Assembly: GCF_001468225.1 (NCBI RefSeq)
Contig: NZ_LNRU01000002.1
Coordinates: 248,001 to 312,000 of the forward strand
DNA: 64,000 nucleotides
Direction of reading: 5' to 3'
From: Sphingopyxis sp. H053
GTDB lineage: Bacteria > Pseudomonadota > Alphaproteobacteria > Sphingomonadales > Sphingomonadaceae
A model generated the notes under the pieces. It made no database searches, was not told the DNA's origin, and was given only the letters and a program-made list of their open reading frames with translations. Numbering within the stretch: position 1 is the stretch's first letter; every line of letters starts with the position of its first letter. This document shows positions 52,063 through 60,928 of this stretch, piece after piece. The translations under genes and the position numbers were made by a program.

Positions 52063-53517
52063 TTAGCTGTAGCCGCGCAGCTCGTCGCCGGTCAGCGTCG
52101 CCACATGGAGCACATTGGTCGACCCGGGGGTGCCGAACGGAACCCCCGCCATCATCACCAGCTTCGCGCCCGCCTTGCAGATGCCGTGGCGCAGCGCCAT
52201 CCGCTTGCCCTTGGCGATCATCTCTTCGAAGCTGCCGATGTCCTTGGTCGGCACCGCATGCGCACCCCAGAGCAAACCCATACGCCGCGCGGCTTCCTTT
52301 TTCGGGGTCAGGACGAGCAAAGGCGCACCCGGCCGCTCGCGCGCGACGCGGCGTGCGGTCGAACCCGATGCGGTGAAGCAGATGATCGCATCGGCGGCGA
52401 TCGTCGTAATGATGCTGCCCGCCGCCTCGGCCAGCGCGTCAGCGGTCGTCGCGTCGGGCGCAGTCTCGGTAAAATGCAGACGGCGGAAATAGTCGGGATC
52501 GCTCTCGACCGAGCGCGCGATCGAATCCATCATCGTCACCGCCTCGACCGGGAAGGCGCCCGCCGCGGTTTCGGCCGACAGCATGATCGCGTCGGCACCG
52601 TCATAGACCGCGGTTGCGACGTCGGACACTTCGGCGCGCGTCGGTGACGGCGAGACGATCATCGATTCGAGCATCTGCGTCGCCACGACCACCGGCTTGC
52701 CCATGCGGCGCGCGGTCGCGACGATCTTTTTCTGAAGCGGCGGCACCGCCTCGGGCGGCAATTCGACCCCCAAGTCGCCGCGCGCGACCATCGCCGCATC
52801 AGCGAGTTCGAGGATTTCCTCGATCCGCTGCACACCCGAGGGCTTTTCGAACTTCACGAGCAAGGCCGCCTTGCCGCCGATCAGCGTGCGCGCCTCGGCG
52901 ACGTCCTCGGGGCGCTGCACGAACGACAGCGCGATCCAGTCGACATGCTGCTCGAGCGCGAAGGTCAAATCCTTGCGATCCTTTTCGGTCAGCGCCGCGA
53001 GCGGGACGACGACATCGGGGACATTGACGCCCTTGCGATCCGAGATCTTGCCGCCGACCTCGACAACCGTTTCGATCTTGTCCGGCGCGACACTCTTCAC
53101 GCGCAGCACCAGCTTGCCGTCGTCGATCAGCAGGCGCGTGCCGGTTTCGAGCGCCGCGAACAATTCGGGGTGCGGCAGGTAAACGCGCGTCGCATCGCCC
53201 GGTGTCTTGTCGGTATCGAGCGTGAAGCTCTTGCCGTTCACCAGCTCGGCCGGGCCGTCTTTGAAGGTGCCGACGCGCAGCTTGGGGCCTTGCAGGTCGA
53301 CAAGGATCGTCGTCGGACGTCCGGTGTCCTTTTCGAGCGCGCGGATCGCCGCGATCACCTTGGCATGCCCCGCATGATCGCCGTGGCTCATATTGACGCG
53401 AAACGCGTCGGCGCCGGCGCGATGCAGCGCGGCGATCATCTCGGGGTTGGCGCTTGCGGGGCCAAGGGTCGCCAGGATGCGCACCTTGCGCTGGCGGGGG
53501 GTAAAATTCTGGACCAC
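52063..53517 (-). CDS. pyk: Pyruvate kinase
   Basis: A 484-residue enzyme of glycolysis transferring phosphate from phosphoenolpyruvate to ADP. Motifs include FRVNMSHGDH, VDLQGPKLRVG, the active-site Lys in LVKFEKPSGV, VARGDLGVELP and ATQMLESM. The C-terminal allosteric domain (IICFTASGSTARRVARERP) is complete. GTG at 53517 is chosen because GGAG lies 5 nt before it; a longer start adds unsupported residues. Monocistronic. Confidence 0.97.
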   Translation of the reverse strand: MVQNFTPRQRKVRILATLGPASANPEMIAALHRAGADAFRVNMSHGDHAGHAKVIAAIRALEKDTGRPTTILVDLQGPKLRVGTFKDGPAELVNGKSFTLDTDKTPGDATRVYLPHPELFAALETGTRLLIDDGKLVLRVKSVAPDKIETVVEVGGKISDRKGVNVPDVVVPLAALTEKDRKDLTFALEQHVDWIALSFVQRPEDVAEARTLIGGKAALLVKFEKPSGVQRIEEILELADAAMVARGDLGVELPPEAVPPLQKKIVATARRMGKPVVVATQMLESMIVSPSPTRAEVSDVATAVYDGADAIMLSAETAAGAFPVEAVTMMDSIARSVESDPDYFRRLHFTETAPDATTADALAEAAGSIITTIAADAIICFTASGSTARRVARERPGAPLLVLTPKKEAARRMGLLWGAHAVPTKDIGSFEEMIAKGKRMALRHGICKAGAKLVMMAGVPFGTPGSTNVLHVATLTGDELRGYS

Positions 53518-53636
53518 AAAAGCTCCGATAACAGGGGGGACGCTAGGGCAATGCCGGCTTGCTGACGACGGCAATGCCGCCTTGATGATAGGAAGGCAAC
53601 CGCCGTATAGCTATTCAATCATTCAACGGAGGAACC

Positions 53637-53966
53637 ATGTCCTGCAGCGACGATCAGACGACCGGTAATGAGGCGCTTGACAGCCTTGACGATGCGGTCG
53701 CCGCCGCGGCCTTCCGCCGCCTCGTCCGCCTGCTCCAGCATCGCAGCGACGCCGCGAACATCGATTTGATGGGCCTCGCCGGATTTTGCCGCAACTGCCT
53801 CGGCGACTGGATTGCCGAGGCGGGCGACATGGACAAGGAGGCGGGCCGCGCGATCGTCCACGGCATGCCGACCGCGGAGTGGAAAGCGCGGCATCATACC
53901 GCCGCGACGCCCGAACAGCTCGCGCGGATGGAAGAAAGCATGGCCAAAAATCCCGGAGCCGATTAG
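53637..53966 (+). CDS. DUF1244 family protein
   Basis: A 109-residue protein. AAAFRRLVRLLQHRSDAANIDLMGLAGFCRNCLGDWI and IVHGMPTAEWKARH are the defining DUF1244 blocks, with the paired Cys in FCRNCL. Function is unknown. GGAGGAACC precedes the ATG. It begins a run of small conserved rightward genes and is divergent from pyk. Confidence 0.92.
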   Translation: MSCSDDQTTGNEALDSLDDAVAAAAFRRLVRLLQHRSDAANIDLMGLAGFCRNCLGDWIAEAGDMDKEAGRAIVHGMPTAEWKARHHTAATPEQLARMEESMAKNPGAD

Positions 53967-54020
53967 GGACGCGCCAGGCGCGATTCTCGCGCCGCATCAT
54001 CCCAATCACCGGAGCCAAAA

Positions 54021-54263
54021 ATGAGCGAAGCCACCGTATCCGACGAACAACTGCGCCTTTTCATCGAGCGCATCGAGCGTCTGGAAGAAGAGAAAAAGGG
54101 CATCGCCGACGACATCCGCGACACCTATAATGAATCGAAATCGCAGGGTTACGATCCGAAAATCATGCGCCAGATCGTTCGCCTGCGCAAATTGCCGGTC
54201 CACGACCGCAAGGAAATGGAAGCGATCCTCGACGTCTATAAGTCGGCGCTCGGAATCGACTGA
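54021..54263 (+). CDS. DUF2312/GapR-like nucleoid-associated protein
   Basis: An 80-residue protein. An N-terminal coiled coil ([30 protein letters not shown]) is followed by [12 protein letters not shown] and the [11 protein letters not shown] end. This matches DUF2312, the family of Caulobacter GapR, which clamps overtwisted DNA as a tetramer. ATG at 54021 after a clear gap; 54 bp from the DUF1244 gene. Confidence 0.9.
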   Translation: MSEATVSDEQLRLFIERIERLEEEKKGIADDIRDTYNESKSQGYDPKIMRQIVRLRKLPVHDRKEMEAILDVYKSALGID

Positions 54264-54286
54264 CGCCCCCAGCCAGGAGAGTGACG

Positions 54287-54607
54287 ATGTTCAGCACCAC
54301 CACCAATAATGTCGAGGGCCGTCCGGTCCGCGAGTATCTGGGCATCGTCACCGGCGAGGTGATCGTCGGCGCCAATTTGTTCCGCGACCTGTTCGCCAGC
54401 ATCACCGACATCGTCGGCGGCCGCTCGGGCAAATATGAGGACGTCCTCGCCCGCGCGCGCAAAGAGGCGATCGGCGAAATGGAAGCCGAGGCCGCGCGCC
54501 TCGGCGGCAATGCGGTGATCGGCGTCGACCTCGACTATGAAGTGCTCGGGCAGAATGGTTCGATGCTGATGGTCAGCGCCTCGGGGACGGCGGTCACTCT
54601 GGGGTGA
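54287..54607 (+). CDS. YbjQ family (DUF74) protein
   Basis: A 106-residue protein forming small pentamer-type beta/alpha barrels in the family: [20 protein letters not shown], then [32 protein letters not shown]. Sometimes called heavy-metal binding, but function is uncertain. ATG at 54287 is chosen since GGAG is 6-7 nt upstream; the GTG at 54281 lies too close to it. It overlaps the next gene as GTGA. Confidence 0.9.
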   Translation: MFSTTTNNVEGRPVREYLGIVTGEVIVGANLFRDLFASITDIVGGRSGKYEDVLARARKEAIGEMEAEAARLGGNAVIGVDLDYEVLGQNGSMLMVSASGTAVTLG

Positions 54608-55095
54608 GCGTCGACATCCGCCCAGCCACGTCAGCCGACGCCGCGCGCTGTGCCGAGATTTACGCGCCCTATGTCACGGACAATTGGGTCAGTTTCGAAT
54701 GCGATCCGCCCGATGCGGTGGAAATGGCGCAGCGGATAGAGAATTATGGCGCGAGCCATGGCTGGCTGGTTGCAGAGGTCGAAGGCAAAATTGCGGGATA
54801 TGCCTATGGCTCCCCTCACCGTACGCGCGAAGCCTATGCGACCTCGGCCGATGTCGCGGTCTATCTTGATACGGCTTTTGCGCGTGCCGGAATTGGACGG
54901 CAGCTTTATGAGGCGCTGTTTCCGATTTTGGCGGATCGCAATATCCACGCCATCTTTGCCGGGATTGCCTTGCCGAATGACGCCAGCATCGGCTTGCATG
55001 AGGCGATGGGCTTCACGCCGGTCGGCATCTACCGCGAGGTCGGCTGGAAAATGGGCGGCTGGCGCGATGTCGGGTGGTGGCAGCGGTTGCTTTGA
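54604..55095 (+). CDS. GNAT family N-acetyltransferase (phosphinothricin acetyltransferase-like)
   Basis: A 163-residue acetyltransferase close to the Pat/Bar-type group. [22 protein letters not shown] begins the fold. The acetyl-CoA loop is in [15 protein letters not shown], and [32 protein letters not shown] is the typical C-terminal block. The substrate is likely a small amine or amino-acid analogue. GTG at 54604 overlaps the preceding stop codon. Confidence 0.9.
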   Translation: MSVDIRPATSADAARCAEIYAPYVTDNWVSFECDPPDAVEMAQRIENYGASHGWLVAEVEGKIAGYAYGSPHRTREAYATSADVAVYLDTAFARAGIGRQLYEALFPILADRNIHAIFAGIALPNDASIGLHEAMGFTPVGIYREVGWKMGGWRDVGWWQRLL

Positions 55096-55154
55096 CATTC
55101 GGTCCTGATGTAAGCGCGCGCTTCCAGTTCCTTCCAGCCGAAAAGAAGAGAGCC

Positions 55155-55901
55155 ATGGCCGGCCATAGCAAATTTAAAAACATCATGCACCGCAAGGGTG
55201 CGCAGGACAAAAAACGCAGCTCGCTGTTTTCGAAGCTTTCGCGCGAAATCACTGTCGCGGCGAAGATGGGTCTGCCCGATCCCGACGCGAATGCCCGCCT
55301 GCGCGCCGCGATCAACGCCGCCAAGGCGCAGTCGGTGCCCAAGGACAATATCCAGCGCTCGATCGACAAGGCCGCGGGCGGCGAAGGCGATAATTACGAG
55401 GAAATCCGCTACGAGGGCTATGGCCCCGGCGGCGTGTCGCTGATCGTCGAGGCACTGACCGACAACCGCAACCGCACCGCGACCAACGTCCGCACCGCCT
55501 TCTCGAAAAACGGCGGCAACCTCGGCACTAGCGGCAGCGTCAGCCACGGTTTCGACCGGCTCGGCATGATCAGCTATGCCGCCAAGGCGGGCGACGCCGA
55601 CACGGTGTTCGAAGCCGCGCTCGACGCCGGCGCCGACGATGTCGAATCGTCCGAGGACGGCCACGACATCTGGACCAGCGTCGACAGCCTCCACGAAGTC
55701 GCGAAGGCGCTCGAAGTCAAACTTGGCGAAGCCGAAGGCGTGAAGCTCGCCTGGCGCCCGACGATCAAGAGCGAAGTCGCCGACGAAGCGACGGCGCAGA
55801 CCTTGTTCAAGCTGATCGACACGCTCGACGACGACGACGACGTCCAGACCGTCTGGGGCAATTACGAGATCCCCGACGCGGTGATGGAGAAACTGGGTTG
55901 A
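55155..55901 (+). CDS. YebC/PmpR family protein
   Basis: A 248-residue three-domain protein. [21 protein letters not shown] is the conserved start; [20 protein letters not shown] and the acidic [14 protein letters not shown] near the end complete the family picture. Members act as DNA-binding regulators or as ribosome-associated factors relieving stalling. In many bacteria yebC lies just before ruvC, as here. ATG at 55155. Confidence 0.95.
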   Translation: MAGHSKFKNIMHRKGAQDKKRSSLFSKLSREITVAAKMGLPDPDANARLRAAINAAKAQSVPKDNIQRSIDKAAGGEGDNYEEIRYEGYGPGGVSLIVEALTDNRNRTATNVRTAFSKNGGNLGTSGSVSHGFDRLGMISYAAKAGDADTVFEAALDAGADDVESSEDGHDIWTSVDSLHEVAKALEVKLGEAEGVKLAWRPTIKSEVADEATAQTLFKLIDTLDDDDDVQTVWGNYEIPDAVMEKLG

Positions 55902-55906
55902 TAGAA

Positions 55907-56061
55907 TCCTCTCCCCTTGGGGGAGAGGATAGGAAGGCTTGCCAGCTTGTCTGGCTAGCCGGACTTGGTGAGGGAATGCGGCGTGGCCCTACCCTCGCCC
56001 AGCTGCGACTAGCGGGCAAAGCCCGCAAGTCTGCGCATCCCTCTCCCCCAAGGGGAGAGGA
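55907..56061. repeat. Composite intergenic repeat between yebC and ruvC
   Basis: Both ends are self-complementary copies of CTCTCCCCTTGGGGGAGAG, inverted to one another. Between them TTGGTGAGGG faces CCTCGCCC, and CTAGCGGGCAAAGCCCGCAA forms a perfect inner hairpin. It resembles the element at 51918-52056 in design but not in sequence. It ends only a few bases before the ruvC ATG, so it may contribute the ruvC leader. Confidence 0.75.
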
Positions 56062-56067
56062 AATATC

Positions 56068-56541
56068 ATGATCATCCTCGGTCTCGACCCCTCGCTCAGC
56101 TGCACCGGCTGGGGCGTCATCCGCGTCGAGGGCAGCCGGATCAGCCATGTCGCCAACGGACAGGTGAAGACCGACGCGAAGGCGCCCCTCCCCGACCGGC
56201 TCGCGCATCTCGACACCGTGCTTGCTGCGGTGATCGCCGATCATGCGCCAGGGTGCGCCGCGGTCGAGGAAGTCTTCGTCAACGACAATCCGCAATCGAC
56301 GCTCAAGCTCGCGCATGCGCGCGGCGTCGTGCTACTCGGCTGCGCGCGCGGCGGGCTGGCGGTCACCGAATATGCCCCGCGCCTCGTCAAGAAGGCGATC
56401 GTCGGCACCGGCGGCGCGGCGAAGGAACAGGTACAGGCGATGCTGCGCGTGCTGCTCCCCGGCGCGAAGGTCGCGGGCGCCGATGCGGCGGATGCGCTGG
56501 CGGTCGCGATCTGCCATGCGAACCATAGGCCGCGACACTAA
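56068..56541 (+). CDS. ruvC: Crossover junction endodeoxyribonuclease RuvC
   Basis: A 157-residue Holliday-junction resolvase. [14 protein letters not shown] carries the first Asp, [13 protein letters not shown] the Glu, and the C-terminal [14 protein letters not shown] the last acidic pair. [10 protein letters not shown] is also conserved. It cuts junctions processed by RuvAB. ATG at 56068; the leader is formed by the adjacent repeat. A paired-hairpin repeat lies between it and ruvA. Confidence 0.96.
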   Translation: MIILGLDPSLSCTGWGVIRVEGSRISHVANGQVKTDAKAPLPDRLAHLDTVLAAVIADHAPGCAAVEEVFVNDNPQSTLKLAHARGVVLLGCARGGLAVTEYAPRLVKKAIVGTGGAAKEQVQAMLRVLLPGAKVAGADAADALAVAICHANHRPRH

Positions 56542-56546
56542 CACTT

Positions 56547-56609
56547 CGTCACCCGGACTTGATCCGGGGTCCACGGGGTCATGGATGCCGGATCAAGTCC
56601 GGCATGACG
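56547..56609. repeat. Paired-hairpin intergenic repeat between ruvC and ruvA
   Basis: It begins CGTCA at 56547 and ends TGACG at 56609. Left core: CCCGGACTTGATCCGGG; right core: GCCGGATCAAGTCCGGC. The outermost pair of the core is C-G on the left and G-C on the right arm, again a compensated change. Same frame as 704-793. Confidence 0.85.
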
Positions 56610-56678
56610 AAGAGGGGGTATTCCCGACGATGAGGGAAATTGATTCCCTTTTCGTTCTCCCCGCGTTAGGCACGGAGC

Positions 56679-57281
56679 ATGATCGCGAAACTGACAGGGC
56701 GGCTGGATTCGAGCGGCGCAGGCCATGCGGTGATCGACGTCGGCGGCGTCGGTTATCTCGTCGAAGCATCGGCGCGCACGCTCGACGCTTTGGGCCCGGT
56801 TGGCGGCGACGTCACCATCCACACCGAAATGCTCGTCGGCGAAGATTTCCTCCGCCTGCTCGGCTTTGCCAAGGCCGAGGAACGCGACTGGTTCCGCCTG
56901 CTCACCAGCGTCCAGGGCGTCGGCGCCAAGGTCGCACTCGCGATCCTGTCGGCGCTCGAGATCAGCGACCTCCAGCGCGCGCTCGCGAGCGCCGACAGCG
57001 CGATGATTGCGCGCGCGAACGGCGTCGGGCCGAAGCTCGCGCAGCGGATCACGCATGAATTGAAGGACAAGGCGGGTGCGCTTGGTGGGATCGCGGGGAG
57101 CGGACCGTCGTCGCTGTCCGTGGCCCCCGGCCCGCTTGCTGACGCCGTCACCGCCCTCACCGGCCTCGGCTTCAAACCCGGTGAAGCAAGCGCCGCGGTT
57201 GCGACGGCCAATGAAGAGTTGGGTGCGGGTGCGAGCCTTGATGCGTTGGTTCGCGTGGCGCTCAAAAAGGTAGCGAAGTGA
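56679..57281 (+). CDS. ruvA: Holliday junction branch migration protein RuvA
   Basis: A 200-residue protein with the three RuvA domains. The N-terminal OB fold begins [13 protein letters not shown]. The HhH pair is [16 protein letters not shown] and [19 protein letters not shown]. The C-terminal domain III ([18 protein letters not shown]) binds RuvB. It binds four-way junctions as a tetramer. ATG at 56679. It overlaps the next gene as GTGA. Confidence 0.96.
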   Translation: MIAKLTGRLDSSGAGHAVIDVGGVGYLVEASARTLDALGPVGGDVTIHTEMLVGEDFLRLLGFAKAEERDWFRLLTSVQGVGAKVALAILSALEISDLQRALASADSAMIARANGVGPKLAQRITHELKDKAGALGGIAGSGPSSLSVAPGPLADAVTALTGLGFKPGEASAAVATANEELGAGASLDALVRVALKKVAK

Positions 57282-57682
57282 ACGACCGCGTTCGGAATGC
57301 ATCCTGCCGCTGCGGCCAGGTTCGCATCGCCTGCACCGGCGAGCCGATCCGCGTGTCGGTCTGCCACTGCCGCGAGTGCAAGGCGCGGAGCGGGAGCGCC
57401 TTTGCCACGCAGGTGCGCTTCCCCGCCGAGCAGGTCCGCATCGAGGGCGAGGCGAAGATGTGGCAATATACCGGCGACAGCGGCAACACCGCCGACTTCT
57501 TCTTTTGCGGCACCTGCGGTTCGGGCGTCTGGTACCGGGCGCGGCCCTATCACGACGCCTACGCGATACCGCTCGGCAATTTCGAGCCCGGCCATGGCTT
57601 CGTGCCCGATTATTCGGTTTATGAGGAGCGCAAGGAGCCTTGGGTTTCGATCATTGGCGATGCAATAGAGCGTTATGATTAA
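57278..57682 (+). CDS. GFA/CENP-V family zinc protein
   Basis: A 134-residue protein. Zinc ligands are in [21 protein letters not shown] and [12 protein letters not shown], the complete GFA/CENP-V set. Family members bind zinc and sometimes glutathione; enzymatic function is often unproven. GTG at 57278 overlaps the ruvA stop, so the gene is translationally coupled to ruvA, an odd partner for a recombination gene. Confidence 0.88.
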   Translation: MNDRVRNASCRCGQVRIACTGEPIRVSVCHCRECKARSGSAFATQVRFPAEQVRIEGEAKMWQYTGDSGNTADFFFCGTCGSGVWYRARPYHDAYAIPLGNFEPGHGFVPDYSVYEERKEPWVSIIGDAIERYD

Positions 57683-57700
57683 GGGCCTCCCCTTCTCTCT

Positions 57701-58091
57701 CGTCACCCTGAACTTGTTTCAGGGTCCATGGCCCTGAACGAGCGTCGATGCGCGACGTCTTTCAACCCTGCACCTATATTCTTGCCAACCACAAGAATGG
57801 CACGATCTACATTGGCGTGACCTCGAACCTGACCCAGCGCATGTGGCAGCATCGCAATGGCACAACAGGTGGGTTCGCAGGACGCTATCGCACGTATCGC
57901 CTTGTGCATTTCGAATTGTTCGGAACCATGGAAATCGCCATCGGACGCGAAAAGCAACTGAAGCGCTGGCACCGCCAATGGAAGGTCAACCTTATCGAGG
58001 CCGACAATCCGGACTGGCGAGATATTGCCTTCGATATTGGCGCCGGGCCGATCGCTCCGGCCATGGATGCTGAAACAAGTTCAGCATGACG
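57701..58091. mobile_element. Hairpin-flanked GIY-YIG unit (candidate REP-like mobile element)
   Basis: Left arm 57701-57731 and right arm 58061-58091 are inverted copies of a 31-base sequence with the core CTGAACTTGTTTCAG. Each arm is itself a hairpin. They differ at four positions, which are two paired changes keeping both hairpins intact. The arms share the CGTCA...TCC frame of the other repeats in the window but enclose about 330 bp with a GIY-YIG ORF. The insertion separates ruvA-GFA from ruvB. No target-site duplication is evident. Confidence 0.6.
57748..58089 (+). CDS. GIY-YIG nuclease family protein
   Basis: A 113-residue single-domain nuclease: [20 protein letters not shown] holds the GIY-YIG equivalent, QRMWQHRNG the conserved Arg and His, and [19 protein letters not shown] the Glu-containing helix. 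LIEADNPDW is also typical. The last 14 codons or so run through the right hairpin arm, so the C-terminus [14 protein letters not shown] is repeat-derived. It begins 16 nt after the left arm. No classical Shine-Dalgarno. Role in DNA mobility or repair is open. Confidence 0.85.
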   Translation: MRDVFQPCTYILANHKNGTIYIGVTSNLTQRMWQHRNGTTGGFAGRYRTYRLVHFELFGTMEIAIGREKQLKRWHRQWKVNLIEADNPDWRDIAFDIGAGPIAPAMDAETSSA

Positions 58092-58114
58092 AGATTTATG
58101 GGTATCGCGACACC

Positions 58115-59137
58115 GTGACCGACCTCACCACTCCCATCCGCATCCCCGAAGATGCCGACGCCGCGCTGCGGCCGAAGACGCTCGCCGAATTCGTCGGGCA
58201 GGCGGCGGCGCGCGAGAATTTGCGTATCTTCATCGAAGCGGCGAAAGCACGCTCCGACGCGCTCGACCATGTGCTTTTCTATGGCCCGCCGGGGCTCGGC
58301 AAGACAACGCTGGCGCAGATCGTCGCGCGCGAGCTGGGCGTCGGTTTCCGGTCGACCAGCGGCCCGGTGATCGCCAAGGCGGGCGACCTTGCCGCGCTGC
58401 TCACCAATCTCGAGGACGGCGATGTGCTGTTCATCGACGAGATCCACCGCCTGTCACCCGCGGTCGAGGAAATCCTCTATCCCGCGATGGAGGACCGCGC
58501 GCTCGACATCATGATCGGCGAAGGCCCCTCGGCGCGCTCGGTGCGGATCGACCTGCCCAAGTTCACGCTGGTCGGCGCGACGACGCGGCAGGGGTTGCTC
58601 ACGACGCCGCTACGCGACCGCTTCGGCATTCCGGTGCGGCTCAATTTCTACACGCATGGCGAGCTGGAGCAGGTGATCACGCGCGCTGCGCGGCTGCTGG
58701 CGCTGCCGATCGCGTCCGACGGCGCGCTCGAGATCGCCAAGCGGTCGCGCGGAACGCCGCGCATCGCTGGGCGGCTGCTGCGCCGGGTGCGCGATTTCGC
58801 GACCGTTGCGGGGCATAAGATTGTCGACGCCAAGGCGGCCGACGCCGCGCTCAACCGGCTCGAGGTCGACGCGCTCGGGCTCGACGCGATGGACCGGCGG
58901 TATTTGACGATGATCGCCGATATTTATCGCGGCGGCCCCGTCGGGGTCGAGACCATGGCGGCGGGGCTGTCCGAACCGCGCGACACGATCGAGGACGTGA
59001 TCGAACCCTATCTGCTGCAGGTCGGGCTGATCGCGCGCACGGCGCGCGGACGCATGCTCAACGCCAGCGCGTGGAAGCATCTCGGGCTCAACCCGCCCGC
59101 GGGATCGCAGGACGGACTTTTCGATCAAGGAAAATAG
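58115..59137 (+). CDS. ruvB: Holliday junction branch migration helicase RuvB
   Basis: A 340-residue AAA+ ATPase. Walker [13 protein letters not shown]; Walker [12 protein letters not shown]; sensor region: [21 protein letters not shown]; arginine finger side: [17 protein letters not shown]. The C-terminal winged helix follows. GTG at 58115 gives the usual N-terminus ([20 protein letters not shown]); in-frame extensions upstream are read from the hairpin arm. Start has a weak ribosome site. It is separated from ruvA by GFA and the GIY-YIG unit, so its transcription may not follow ruvA. Confidence 0.97.
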   Translation: MTDLTTPIRIPEDADAALRPKTLAEFVGQAAARENLRIFIEAAKARSDALDHVLFYGPPGLGKTTLAQIVARELGVGFRSTSGPVIAKAGDLAALLTNLEDGDVLFIDEIHRLSPAVEEILYPAMEDRALDIMIGEGPSARSVRIDLPKFTLVGATTRQGLLTTPLRDRFGIPVRLNFYTHGELEQVITRAARLLALPIASDGALEIAKRSRGTPRIAGRLLRRVRDFATVAGHKIVDAKAADAALNRLEVDALGLDAMDRRYLTMIADIYRGGPVGVETMAAGLSEPRDTIEDVIEPYLLQVGLIARTARGRMLNASAWKHLGLNPPAGSQDGLFDQGK

Positions 59138-59238
59138 GCGGATTTCCGCCACTTTCATTCCACCAACCGGCCCCGATCTGCGACGAACCGTTGGTTAGGG
59201 GTTTGCGACGAGTCGAAGGCCCGCTATCGGTTGGGACA

Positions 59239-59718
59239 ATGGTAAACGCCCCGCCCCCCTTCATCCCCGGCGCTTTCGTCGGGGCTGAGCATCACTTCCG
59301 GGCACGCGTGTACTTCGAAGACACCGACCTGTCGGGCATCGTCTATCACGCCAATTACCTGCGCTATATGGAGCGCGCACGCTCGGACATGCTGCGCATC
59401 GCGGGCATCGACCAGCGCGCCGCCATGGAAGCGGGCGAAGGTAGCTGGGCGGTGACCGACCTCGCGATCAAATACCGCCGCCCTGCCCGGCTCGACGACG
59501 ATCTGCTCGTCGTCAGCACGGTCGAGGCGGTACGCGGCGCGAGCGTGATTATTTCACAGCGCATCCTTCGCGGAACTGACACGTTAAGCGGCGAGACATT
59601 GACCGACGGGCAAGTCACCGCCGCATTCCTGTCGCCCGAGGGCCGGCCGCGCCGCCAGCCCGCGGGTTGGGCCGATCGATTTACCGCCATCATTAATGGA
59701 GAGACTTTCCCTTGCTAG
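59239..59718 (+). CDS. ybgC: Tol-Pal associated acyl-CoA thioesterase YbgC
   Basis: A 159-residue hot-dog thioesterase. RVYFEDTDLSGIVYHANYLRYMERAR holds the catalytic Asp. It hydrolyses acyl-CoA and is a regular companion of tolQRAB. ATG at 59239. Its final codons overlap tolQ by 7 nt, which identifies the start of one operon ybgC-tolQRAB(-pal). Confidence 0.95.
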   Translation: MVNAPPPFIPGAFVGAEHHFRARVYFEDTDLSGIVYHANYLRYMERARSDMLRIAGIDQRAAMEAGEGSWAVTDLAIKYRRPARLDDDLLVVSTVEAVRGASVIISQRILRGTDTLSGETLTDGQVTAAFLSPEGRPRRQPAGWADRFTAIINGETFPC

Positions 59719-60410
59719 ACAATATCTCGCTGGCCGCCGACGCGGCGACCTTGTCCCCCGTCGCGTTGTTCCTGCAGGCCGATATCATCGTGAAGGCGGT
59801 GATGATCGGCCTTCTGCTCGCGTCGATCTATGTCTGGGCGGTGATCTTCACCCACGGCCGCAGCGTCAGCAAATTGATGAGCGCATCCGAACGCTTCGAG
59901 CGCGATTTCTGGCGCGCCGACAGCATCGACAAATTCTTCGACAAGAATGGCAGCGAAGAACTGCCGAGCGCCAAAGTGCTGGGCGCGGGGATCAGCGAAT
60001 GGCGCCGTTCGACCAAGACCAAGACTGTCGACCGCGACGGGACGCGCGAGCGGCTCGGCATCGCGATGAATAGCGCGGTTGCGGGCGAAGTCGACCGGCT
60101 CGCCGAAAAGATCGGCACGCTGGCAACGATCGGCTCGGTGGCGCCCTTCGTCGGGCTGTTCGGCACCGTCTGGGGCATCATGCGCAGCTTCACCGCGATC
60201 GCGGCGGAGAATAACAGCAGCCTTGCGGTCGTCGCCCCGGGCATCGCCGAAGCGCTGTTCGCGACCGCGATCGGCCTGTTCGCCGCGATCCCCGCGGTGA
60301 TCGCGTACAATGCCTTTTCGCAGCGCCTGAACCGGCTCGAATCGCGGCTCGGCCGCTTCGCCGACGGGCTGCACGCGACCTTCAGCCGCGAGCTCGAGGT
60401 CGAAGCCTGA
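59712..60410 (+). CDS. tolQ: Tol-Pal system inner-membrane protein TolQ
   Basis: A 232-residue ExbB/TolQ-type proton-channel protein. Helix 1 is near residues 25-45; helices 2 and 3 are in IGTLATIGSVAPFVGLFGTVWGIM and IAEALFATAIGLFAAIPAVIAYN. It powers TolA together with TolR. The start appears to be TTG at 59712, inside ybgC, with GGAGA about 8 nt upstream; no ATG is available near the expected N-terminus. Strong coupling to ybgC is implied. Confidence 0.95.
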   Translation: MLDNISLAADAATLSPVALFLQADIIVKAVMIGLLLASIYVWAVIFTHGRSVSKLMSASERFERDFWRADSIDKFFDKNGSEELPSAKVLGAGISEWRRSTKTKTVDRDGTRERLGIAMNSAVAGEVDRLAEKIGTLATIGSVAPFVGLFGTVWGIMRSFTAIAAENNSSLAVVAPGIAEALFATAIGLFAAIPAVIAYNAFSQRLNRLESRLGRFADGLHATFSRELEVEA

Positions 60411-60919
60411 TGGCGATGAGCGGTCCCTCCGGCGGCATCGGCGGACGGCGCGGCCGTGGCCATCGCCGCGCGCCGATGGCCGAGATCAACGTCACCCCGC
60501 TCGTCGACGTGATGCTCGTGCTGTTGATCATCTTCATGATCACCGCCCCCCTACTCGCCTCCGCCGTGCCGATCGACCTGCCCGAAAGCCGCGCCAAGCC
60601 GGTCGAGACCGAGGATCAGGAGCCGGTGCAGCTGTCGATCAATGCCGACGACACGCTCTATATCGGCGAAGAGGTCGTGCCCGAAGCCGAGCTTCCCGCG
60701 CGGCTCGACGCGATCGCGCGCGAGAATGAAGGCAAGGACAAGCCGCGCCAGATCATGCTGCGCGCCGACAAGGGGCTCGATTACGGCCGCGTGATGCGCG
60801 TGATGGGCGAGCTCAACCGCGCGGGCCTGACGCGGATATCGCTGGTGACGACGGGATCGGAGGGCGCCGCCGAGGGCGAGCCCGCCGCGGTCACCGACGG
60901 TTCAGAAACACGGCCCTAG
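60410..60919 (+). CDS. tolR: Tol-Pal system protein TolR
   Basis: A 169-residue ExbD/TolR protein. The single membrane helix contains the essential Asp in INVTPLVDVMLVLLIIFM. The periplasmic domain follows, ending with an unstructured Glu/Ala-rich tail. Part of the TolQR motor. The ATG shares its A with the tolQ stop codon (TGATG). Confidence 0.95.
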   Translation: MAMSGPSGGIGGRRGRGHRRAPMAEINVTPLVDVMLVLLIIFMITAPLLASAVPIDLPESRAKPVETEDQEPVQLSINADDTLYIGEEVVPEAELPARLDAIARENEGKDKPRQIMLRADKGLDYGRVMRVMGELNRAGLTRISLVTTGSEGAAEGEPAAVTDGSETRP

Positions 60920-60928
60920 GTTAAGACG

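Noticed and set aside
58025..58114. N-terminal extension of RuvB read from the hairpin arm
   Set aside because: The extra residues (MLKQVQHDE type) come from the repeat arm; family alignment puts the start at GTG 58115.
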